Shown here piece after piece: positions 6,357-11,852 of a stretch of DNA of 11,852 bases. Numbering within the stretch: the first letter of the stretch is position 1; every line of letters begins with the position of its first letter. The stretch is taken from contig CAMAQI010000060.1 of the NCBI GenBank assembly GCA_945860255.1, positions 1 through 11,852 on the forward strand, in the 5' to 3' direction. A model generated the notes under the pieces. The model was given only the letters and a program-made list of their open reading frames with translations. It was not told the origin of the DNA and did no database searches. The translations under genes and the position numbers were made by a program. Source of the DNA: Methylacidiphilum caldifontis. Lineage in GTDB: Bacteria > Verrucomicrobiota > Verrucomicrobiia > Methylacidiphilales > CAMAQI01.

Positions 6357-7685
6357 TTATCCCGAGGATTCTTTGAGGAGCAGAGTTGCTTTTTGAATCA
6401 GCTGAAAAAATTCCTGACGTTCCTTCTGATTGGAGGAGATACTTTGATCTGTCCAACTGCTTATCTTTTTGAAATCGACTTTCCCTTTTTCGGGGGAATC
6501 TTTCAAAAGCATTCCTAAGGAGGCAACGGCGGCGGCGAAGCGGGTATCGTCGGAGCTGTTTTTCCAGCTTTTTTTAGAAGCCTCGAGGATGGCCACCTCG
6601 ATCAGTGCGCTTTGATCTCCGTTTGGCTGTTTATACCGTAACTTCACGGTCATGAGTTCTGATCGATAGTCAGATCTTTGTTTGAGGGGGGCTGAGGGGA
6701 GTTGATATTTAAGGGGATCGATTGAATTAAGCTCCTTTGTTTTTCCAGCCGGAACCAGTTCGTAGAGCGCCGTGACGCAATGACCTGCGCCAATCTCCCC
6801 CGCATCGATCTTATCATTATTAAAGTCTTGAGCGACAAGGAGGCGGTTTTCGTAGCCAATCAGTCGGTATCCAGCGACGTGTTGGGGATTGAATTCGACT
6901 TGAATTTTAACATCTTTAGCGATCGTTTGAAGGTTGCCTGAAAGTCGATCGACAAAGGTTTTTCGAGCCTCCTTTTCACTATCGATGTAGCCGTAGTGCC
7001 CATTTCCTTTGTCGGCAAGTTTTTCAAGAGCGGCGTCGTTGAGGTTTCCCATTCCAAATCCGTAGAGACTAAGAAAGACCCCTGATTTTGCTTTTTCTTC
7101 GATGAGTTGAACGAGCTTATTTTGGTCGGTGATTCCGACATTGAAATCGCCATCGGTACAGAGGACCACTCGATTAATTCCTTCGGGAATAAAGTTTGCT
7201 TTGGCAATGTCGTAGGCGAGTTGAATCCCCATCGATCCATTGGTTGATCCTTCGGCGCGAAGACTTTGAAGGGCATTGAGGATCTCGGCCTTATCCTCAA
7301 TTTTTGTCGAGGGAAGAACCATTCCTGAGGAGCTGGCATAAACCGTGATGGCGATCCGATCGTTTTTTTGAAGTGATTCGGTGAGCAAGGTGAGGGACTG
7401 GATGACGAGAGGAAGTTTCTGGGGCTCATTCATGGAGCCAGAGACATCAATGAGGAATACCAGATTAGCATTCGGGCGATCGGCCGGAGCGATCTCTTTT
7501 CCCTTGATTCCAATACGAACCAAGGAGTGTTCTGGCTCCCAAGGACATTCGGTGACCTCGGTATTTACCGAGAAGGGGAGATTTGCCTTGGGTGCGGGGT
7601 AGTGATAGGAAAAGTAATTGATCCACTCTTCAATCCGGATGCTCTCGGCAGGGGGCCGTTGGCCGTTATTAAGAAAGCGTCTCAT
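6357..7685 (-). CDS. YfbK-type von Willebrand factor A protein, main part (frameshifted gene)
   Basis: These 442 residues cover most of a YfbK-like protein. The end of the von Willebrand N-terminal domain comes first (RRFLNNGQ, residues 2-9, and IRIEEWINYF, 16-25). The VWA domain follows, with the metal-ion site DVSGS (Asp80, Ser82, Ser84), the GSTNGS loop and CTDGDFN. The C-terminal YfbK domain (DUF3520) then has DDTRFAAAVASLGMLL. VWA domains bind partners through a divalent metal; the partner is unknown. The ATG at 7685 is not a believable start. The frame stays open upstream to a TGA at 7851-7853, and these 55 codons encode the rest of the conserved domain (SYAKVEENRF, LSTFSIDVDTASYTN) but contain no ATG, GTG or TTG. 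The missing start and membrane anchor lie in another frame at 7766-8245. The gene is therefore broken, slippery or mis-assembled. Confidence 0.85.
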   Translation of the reverse strand: MRRFLNNGQRPPAESIRIEEWINYFSYHYPAPKANLPFSVNTEVTECPWEPEHSLVRIGIKGKEIAPADRPNANLVFLIDVSGSMNEPQKLPLVIQSLTLLTESLQKNDRIAITVYASSSGMVLPSTKIEDKAEILNALQSLRAEGSTNGSMGIQLAYDIAKANFIPEGINRVVLCTDGDFNVGITDQNKLVQLIEEKAKSGVFLSLYGFGMGNLNDAALEKLADKGNGHYGYIDSEKEARKTFVDRLSGNLQTIAKDVKIQVEFNPQHVAGYRLIGYENRLLVAQDFNNDKIDAGEIGAGHCVTALYELVPAGKTKELNSIDPLKYQLPSAPLKQRSDYRSELMTVKLRYKQPNGDQSALIEVAILEASKKSWKNSSDDTRFAAAVASLGMLLKDSPEKGKVDFKKISSWTDQSISSNQKERQEFFQLIQKATLLLKESSG

Positions 7686-7765
7686 ATTTGTATAGGAGGC
7701 GGTATCGACATCGATCGAAAAGGTGGAAAGCGGTTGTTGGTCAACTTGTTGGAAGCGGTTTTCCT

Positions 7766-8245
7766 CTACTTTTGCATAAGATTCCTGGTTTGGTGTCGGA
7801 TAAAAAGGGGGGCTTCGTAAAAACAGGAGATCAGATCGATCGAGTCTTTTTCACGGCGAACGCTCGTTTTTGAAAACGATTGGCGAGCGGAAACGGAGGA
7901 GCCGGTTTCTGGGATTGAAACGGAGCATTCAGCAGCTCCTAGAAATCTGACTTCAGAGACCGTCGTGGAGCTTAAGTCAATGCTCGAAGGAACTGCGAAT
8001 TCCTCCTCGCTGGGGAGTGGAGGGGGAGGAGTGAGTGAGGGGTTTGCGCCGGTGAGCGGATTCGCTTGATCGGGCTTGGTTTTAGTTATTTCATGGATCG
8101 GTTTCTTTTCTATTGCGGAAGTTGAGACTCGGTGAAGTCCGAAAAGGAGGGCAACCGCAACGAGGAGAAGGAGGATGGATCTTTTAAAGAGGGAATAAGG
8201 GGAGGATGATTGAGGACTGTTTTGAATGGGAGTGGGAGTGTTCAT
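7766..8245 (-). CDS. N-terminal part of the YfbK-type VWA protein, separated by a -1 frameshift
   Basis: This frame encodes 159 residues. It starts at the ATG at 8245, with AAAGG eight bases upstream, one of the better ribosome sites in the window. Residues 21-40 form a membrane anchor or uncleaved signal (KRSILLLLVAVALLFGLHRV). They are followed by a low-complexity Pro/Ser/Thr linker including LTPPPPLPSEEE (71-82). YfbK-family proteins have this layout ahead of the von Willebrand domain. The last dozen or so residues (LFIRHQTRNLMQK) match nothing expected, whereas the -1 frame at the same place encodes FYPTPNQESYAKVEENRF, the family sequence. Adding one base at the C6 or T5 tract at 7802-7812 would fuse this part to the main part and give about 629 residues, near the family's usual size. 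As it stands it would be a short anchored fragment. Confidence 0.6.
   Translation of the reverse strand: MNTPTPIQNSPQSSSPYSLFKRSILLLLVAVALLFGLHRVSTSAIEKKPIHEITKTKPDQANPLTGANPSLTPPPPLPSEEEFAVPSSIDLSSTTVSEVRFLGAAECSVSIPETGSSVSARQSFSKTSVRREKDSIDLISCFYEAPLFIRHQTRNLMQK
7802..7812 (-). other. C6/T5 homopolymer tract at the probable frameshift site
   Basis: On the coding (minus) strand this is CCCCCC followed by TTTTT. The upstream frame reads GAA GCC CCC CTT TTT ATC; the downstream frame reads CCC CCT TTT TAT CCG. One additional C or T here would join them as Glu-Ala-Pro-Pro-Phe-Tyr-Pro or Glu-Ala-Pro-Leu-Phe-Tyr-Pro. The two frames overlap openly from 7768 to 7850, so the shift must fall in that range. 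Confidence 0.55.
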
Positions 8246-8369
8246 TAATTTAACCTTTCAAAGAGAGAGACGGATGAAGAGAAGAGATCTTAATGACTAT
8301 TCTTTAAAGGATTAAAATTTTAAGATAATTCGCTTTTCCTGCAAAAAAAGGAGGTTAGTTTCTTGATCA
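8246..8369. promoter_or_regulatory. Divergent promoter region between the VWA and SDR genes
   Basis: This 124-base gap must hold the promoters for the leftward VWA gene and the rightward plus-strand block. It contains a perfect 12-base palindrome, TTAAAATTTTAA (8312-8323), and a TAAGATAAT run directly after it that could supply a -10 box for the plus strand. No clear -35 box is visible. An AGGAGG (8349-8354) lies before the plus-strand gene. Confidence 0.35.
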
Positions 8370-9332
8370 ATGAAAACAGCTGTTGTGACGGGTGCCGCCG
8401 GATTTCTTGGAAGTCATTTAACCGATCGTCTTTTGAAAGAGGGCTATCGAGTAATTGGAGTTGATAATTTTTTAACGGGAAATCCAGCGAATTTAGAGCA
8501 TCTTCAAAAGGATGATCGTTTTGAGTTTAAACAACAGGATGTGACCGAGTATTTGAATATTCCCGGTGAGGTGAGCGTTGTCTTTCATTTTGCCTCTCCT
8601 GCAAGTCCGATCGATTACCTTGAACTGCCGATTCAAACCTTGAAGGTCGGCTCAATCGGAACGCATCGTGCTCTTGGGCTTGCGAAAGCGAAAAAGGCCC
8701 GTTTTCTCATTGCCTCGACCTCTGAGATTTATGGAGATCCTTTAGTTCACCCGCAAACGGAAGAGTATTGGGGAAATGTGAATACCATTGGACCTCGTGG
8801 GGTTTATGATGAGGCGAAGCGTTTTGCCGAGGCGATGACGATGGCTTATCATCGCCATCATGGGGTCGACACAAAGATTGTGCGTATTTTCAACACTTAT
8901 GGACCGCGGATGCGATTAAAAGATGGTCGCGTCGTTCCTGCTTTTGTAAGTCAGGCCTTAGAAAATAAACCGATCACGATTTTTGGGGATGGCTCTCAGA
9001 CCCGGAGTTTCTGCTTTGTCTCTGATTTGATTGATGGAATCTTCAAGCTTTCAGAGTCGGTTTATCATGACCCCTTTAATATTGGGAATCCTCTTGAGTT
9101 AACGATTAAAGAGTTTGCTGAGCGGATTGTTCGGATCACCGGTTCCCAAAGTACGATTGAGTACCATCCCCTTCCGACTGATGATCCAAAGCAACGTCGT
9201 CCGAATATTTCCAAGGCAATGGAGAAATTAGGGTGGGAACCCAAAGTTGATCTTGAAGCCGGATTGGTTCAGGCGATCGCTTATTTTAAAGATCGGCTGA
9301 GTCAAAAAGGGGTCGGGAAAACGATTCTGTAA
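8370..9332 (+). CDS. UDP-glucuronate decarboxylase-like SDR enzyme (UDP-xylose synthase)
   Basis: An extended short-chain dehydrogenase of 320 residues. The NAD site is GAAGFLG (8-14) with Asp32 to hold the ribose. The catalytic residues are in STSE (116-119) and Tyr146-x-x-x-Lys150 (YDEAK). RIFNTYGPRM (172-181), DGRVVPAF (185-192), FGDGSQTRSFCFV (205-217) and DDPKQRRPNI (271-280) follow the UDP-xylose synthase subfamily closely. That enzyme makes UDP-xylose from UDP-glucuronate for surface polysaccharides. A dTDP-glucose dehydratase or UDP-sugar epimerase is less likely, given the PRGVYDEAKR and QTRSFCFV matches. The ATG at 8370 is fixed by an in-frame TGA six bases upstream. The only strong Shine-Dalgarno, AGGAGG at 8349-8354, is 15 bases away, unusually far. 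It leads the plus-strand block; the protease gene follows after 20 bases. Confidence 0.9.
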   Translation: MKTAVVTGAAGFLGSHLTDRLLKEGYRVIGVDNFLTGNPANLEHLQKDDRFEFKQQDVTEYLNIPGEVSVVFHFASPASPIDYLELPIQTLKVGSIGTHRALGLAKAKKARFLIASTSEIYGDPLVHPQTEEYWGNVNTIGPRGVYDEAKRFAEAMTMAYHRHHGVDTKIVRIFNTYGPRMRLKDGRVVPAFVSQALENKPITIFGDGSQTRSFCFVSDLIDGIFKLSESVYHDPFNIGNPLELTIKEFAERIVRITGSQSTIEYHPLPTDDPKQRRPNISKAMEKLGWEPKVDLEAGLVQAIAYFKDRLSQKGVGKTIL

Positions 9333-9352
9333 ATCTTCATTGTTATTCTTGC

Positions 9353-10669
9353 ATGATTTTGAGAATCCCACGTTGGTGTTTGACCTTGGGGGTCGTGCTC
9401 TTTTTGCTCTTGATGGGCAGTGGGGTTTATTCGGTTCGACTTCTGGCTCAACAGGAGGATAGCTATCAATATACCTTGTTATTTACGAGGATTATTGAGT
9501 TGGTGCGACAAGATTATGTGGATGCAGGAAAGGTTCAATATCGCGATTTAATTTATGCGGCCTTGAGAGGAATGCTCAATTCGCTCGATCCTCATAGTCA
9601 GTTTATGGACGAGGAATCTTTTGCAGAGATGCAGAAGGATACCAAGGGACAGTTTAGTGGCTTAGGATTAGTTGTTGGATTGCGAGACGGTTTTTTAACG
9701 GTTCTTTCTTCGATTGAGGAGACTCCTAGTTTTAGAGCTGGAATTCTTTCAGGGGATCGCATTTTAAAGATCGATAATAAATCAACGGATAAGATGGGAC
9801 AACAGGAGGCGGTAAAACGCTTAAAGGGGGTTCGAGGCACGAAAGTAAAGCTCATGGTCATGCGTCCTGCGATGGGAGAGGAGGGGCCAGGAGAGATCTT
9901 GGAGATTGAACTGATCCGTGAGATGATCAAGGTGGCCACCGTTCGGGATGCGAAGATCCTCCCTGAGGAGTTGGCGGGTGGGGATCAGATCGGTTATGTT
10001 CGGATTGAGCAGTTTGGGGAGAAAACCGAGGAGGAATTTGAGACGATATTAGTCGATTTAGAAAAGAAGGGAATGAAATCTCTCATTCTTGATTTACGAA
10101 ATAATCCAGGGGGACTCTTAGATTCTGCCGTTGAAATTGCCGGAAAGTTTTTACCTAAGGGCCAGGTTGTGGTTTCGACGCAAGGTCGAAATTCGATTCA
10201 AGGCGTTGACTATCGTCCCAAACAAATGAAACGTCATCCCTCTTACCCCATGGTGGTATTGGTGAACGGCTATAGTGCCAGTGGAGCGGAGATTGTGGCC
10301 GGGGCTTTAAAAGATTTACAAAGAGCGATATTGATAGGAGAGAGAACCTTTGGCAAAGGATCGGTTCAGACGGTTCAAGATTTAGGGAATGGAACAGGGA
10401 TTCGTTTAACGACGGCAAAATATTATACTCCGAGTAAAAAGGTGATTCATGAGGTCGGCGTGGAGCCGCATTTTTCCGCCCCTGTGACAGAGCAGGAGGA
10501 GCGTTCGTTACTCCAAGCACGAGCCAATCGCGGGTACGTTCCCCCAAAACAGGGACAACGTGAGGTTCGAGATACTCAGCTCGATCGGGCGATCGGAATT
10601 TTGAAAGGGATTCGAATTTACCAAGAGCGCATCAAAAGGATGACGCCTGCGGCTCCCGCAACGTCATGA
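9353..10669 (+). CDS. C-terminal processing peptidase, S41 family (CtpA/Prc)
   Basis: An envelope serine protease that cleaves proteins near their C terminus, usually in the periplasm. Residues 7-27 form an N-terminal membrane anchor or signal (RWCLTLGVVLFLLLMGSGVY). A PDZ domain spans about 98-172, from GQFSGLGLVVGL to VKLMVMRP, and selects C-terminal tails. The peptidase core has LILDLRNNPGGLLD (244-257). The catalytic triad is Ser310 (YSASGAE), Lys335 and Gln339 (FGKGSVQ). The spacings of 25 and 4 match those of B. subtilis CtpB (Ser309, Lys334, Gln338). At 438 residues it is of normal size. The C terminus is a basic, Gln-rich tail of unclear role. There is no recognisable ribosome site before the ATG at 9353. 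The stop overlaps the start of tsaD as ATGA, so the two are probably translated from one message. Confidence 0.94.
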   Translation: MILRIPRWCLTLGVVLFLLLMGSGVYSVRLLAQQEDSYQYTLLFTRIIELVRQDYVDAGKVQYRDLIYAALRGMLNSLDPHSQFMDEESFAEMQKDTKGQFSGLGLVVGLRDGFLTVLSSIEETPSFRAGILSGDRILKIDNKSTDKMGQQEAVKRLKGVRGTKVKLMVMRPAMGEEGPGEILEIELIREMIKVATVRDAKILPEELAGGDQIGYVRIEQFGEKTEEEFETILVDLEKKGMKSLILDLRNNPGGLLDSAVEIAGKFLPKGQVVVSTQGRNSIQGVDYRPKQMKRHPSYPMVVLVNGYSASGAEIVAGALKDLQRAILIGERTFGKGSVQTVQDLGNGTGIRLTTAKYYTPSKKVIHEVGVEPHFSAPVTEQEERSLLQARANRGYVPPKQGQREVRDTQLDRAIGILKGIRIYQERIKRMTPAAPATS

Positions 10670-11733
10670 AAATATTAGGGATTGAGACCTCGTGCGACGA
10701 AACGGCGGTCGCCTGGGTGGAACAGGTGGAAAATGAGTTTTGTGTTGTCGATTCCTTAGTCAGTTCACAGATTCGATTGCATCAACGTTTTGGGGGAGTC
10801 GTTCCGGAGATCGCGACTCGAGAACATTTAAAAAACCTTCCGCAGTTAACGAAGGATTTAATCTCAAATAATGCTCTGGATCTGAATGAGGTCGATGGGA
10901 TTGCCGTCACCGTCGGTCCTGGGTTGCCCACAGCGTTGTTAGTTGGAGTCTCCTATGGTAAGGCATTGGGAGTGGCGCTGGGGAAGCCTGTCTATGGGGT
11001 GAATCATCTAGAGGGTCATCTTTTCTCTCCCTTTTTTCATTTATCTAAAAAGGAGTCCTCCCCAACAAGGGAGAGTTCCCCCTCCCCTTCAGAGAGTCTC
11101 GAGATTCCTTTTCCGATGATTGGACTGATCGTCAGTGGGGGACACACCTTAATCATCGAAGTCAAAGGCTGGAATCGTTATCATAAGCGAGGGGGAACGG
11201 TTGATGATGCGGCAGGAGAGGCCTTTGATAAAGTGGCGAGGATGTTGGGGTTGCCTTATCCTGGGGGACCAGAGATTGAGAAATGGGGGGAATTAGGGAA
11301 TGCGGAGGCGGTCGATTTCCCTCAGAGTTTTCCCGAGCGAGATAACTTTAATTTTAGCTTTAGTGGGTTGAAGACCTCGGTACGTTATTTTTTAGAAAAG
11401 AATCCGGAGTATCAAGAGAGAGCGGAAAAAAAGCGAGACCTCTGCGCCTCTTTTCAAAAAGCGGTCGTTGATGTTCTTGTTCGCAAAGCGGTACGTGCCT
11501 GCCAGTTGATCGGAAGTAAGACCTTAGTGGTTGCAGGAGGAGTCGCCTGTAATGGGGTTTTGAGAGAGCGACTAAGGCAGAAGTGTCAAACGCATGGAAT
11601 AGCACTTCATATTGCTGATCCGACTCTTTGTACCGATAATGCGGCGATGATTGCCTGTGTTGCTGCGGCACGGTTGAGTGCCGGAATCGATCCTGATTTA
11701 GCTGGGGATTTCAATCCTAATCTTCATTTCTAG
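10666..11733 (+). CDS. tsaD: tRNA N6-threonylcarbamoyladenosine transferase TsaD
   Basis: TsaD transfers the threonylcarbamoyl group from its AMP ester to A37 of tRNAs that read ANN codons, working with TsaB and TsaE. The start MKILGIETSCDET is the family signature. The metal-binding histidines are in HLEGH (His114, His118). SGGHT (157-161), DDAAGEAFDKVARMLGLPYPGGP (180-202), FSFSGLKT (about 228-235), VVAGGVACN (about 287-295) and CTDNAAMIA near the C terminus complete the ASKHA-type fold. It has 355 residues, slightly long because of a Ser/Pro-rich insert at about 127-147 (KESSPTRESSPSPSESLE), between the HLEGH strand and IPFPMIGLIVSGG. The insert lies in a surface loop and should not block catalysis. 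The ATG overlaps the ctpA stop by four bases. Confidence 0.97.
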   Translation: MKILGIETSCDETAVAWVEQVENEFCVVDSLVSSQIRLHQRFGGVVPEIATREHLKNLPQLTKDLISNNALDLNEVDGIAVTVGPGLPTALLVGVSYGKALGVALGKPVYGVNHLEGHLFSPFFHLSKKESSPTRESSPSPSESLEIPFPMIGLIVSGGHTLIIEVKGWNRYHKRGGTVDDAAGEAFDKVARMLGLPYPGGPEIEKWGELGNAEAVDFPQSFPERDNFNFSFSGLKTSVRYFLEKNPEYQERAEKKRDLCASFQKAVVDVLVRKAVRACQLIGSKTLVVAGGVACNGVLRERLRQKCQTHGIALHIADPTLCTDNAAMIACVAAARLSAGIDPDLAGDFNPNLHF

Positions 11734-11852
11734 TGTCGTCCGTCATCTTTTTGAAAACATAAATAAATGAGGCTCGCGTTTCCATTAAATTAAAAAAAAC
11801 TCTTTTAGTGAAGTAAACTTCTAAAAATATATAAATAACTTATAATCAGATA
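11734..11852. other. AT-rich downstream region of tsaD
   Basis: This tail holds no gene. An interrupted hairpin is formed by TTTTAG..GAAG and CTTCTAAAA (11803-11826), but it lacks a G/C-rich stem and is a poor terminator. A perfect TATAAT lies at 11841-11846 without a matching -35 box; it could serve a gene beyond the window. Confidence 0.3.

Noticed and set aside
6860..7429. 189-residue minus-strand frame inside the VWA gene
   Set aside because: It is a shifted reading of a gene whose own frame contains clear VWA motifs; the product is Ser/Lys/Pro-rich without a family pattern.
7802..7850. Classical programmed -1 slippery heptamer in the VWA gene overlap
   Set aside because: No heptamer in the overlap fits X XXY YYZ properly in the upstream frame, so a homopolymer length change is the simpler explanation, though slippage on C6/T5 is not excluded.
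9598..9939. Minus-strand frame inside the protease gene
   Set aside because: It lies opposite the PDZ domain coding region and has no independent signal.

Overview
The window is a compact stretch of bacterial chromosome carrying mostly core genes around dnaA. The organism is diderm: it has a lipoprotein signal peptide, a membrane-anchored C-terminal processing protease and a YfbK-type von Willebrand protein. DNA is moderately AT-rich and Shine-Dalgarno motifs are scarce. The DnaA signature reads GGRDHGTVLHA. Together these fit a member of the PVC/Verrucomicrobiota-like bacteria, but that placement is inference and not proven by the sequence.

Layout. Positions 1-738 hold the 3' end of an unrecognised gene (+), followed by a DJ-1/PfpI family gene (+). 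These converge on a minus-strand block: a long-chain polyprenyl diphosphate synthase, dnaA, a 385-base gene-free AT-rich gap with DnaA-box-like sites (probable oriC or dnaA control region), tilS, a gap dominated by a long imperfect inverted repeat, a small SH3-like lipoprotein, a DUF423 membrane protein, and a YfbK-type VWA protein split by a frameshift. A divergent gap at 8246-8369 then leads to a plus-strand block: a UDP-glucuronate decarboxylase-like SDR enzyme, a CtpA/Prc protease and tsaD, the last two overlapping by ATGA.

How the genes relate. DnaA and the boxes form the replication-initiation unit; one box pair lies inside the first codons of dnaA, which suggests autoregulation. TilS and TsaD both modify tRNA in the anticodon loop. 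The polyprenyl synthase most likely supplies a quinone side chain or another long prenyl chain. The SDR enzyme feeds UDP-xylose into surface polysaccharide, and CtpA works in the cell envelope.

Most worth a second look: (1) the VWA gene, whose conserved N-terminal domain continues upstream of any start codon in one frame while the anchor lies in another frame, joined at a C6/T5 tract; (2) a pair of 34-base arms at 5176-5265, complementary except for two symmetric 3-base internal loops; (3) two 20-base DnaA-box modules exactly 132 bases apart; (4) a relic at about 6285-6316 that resembles a dispersed intergenic repeat and creates a false N-terminal extension of the DUF423 gene. I found no CRISPR array, insertion sequence, prophage gene, tRNA or rRNA.
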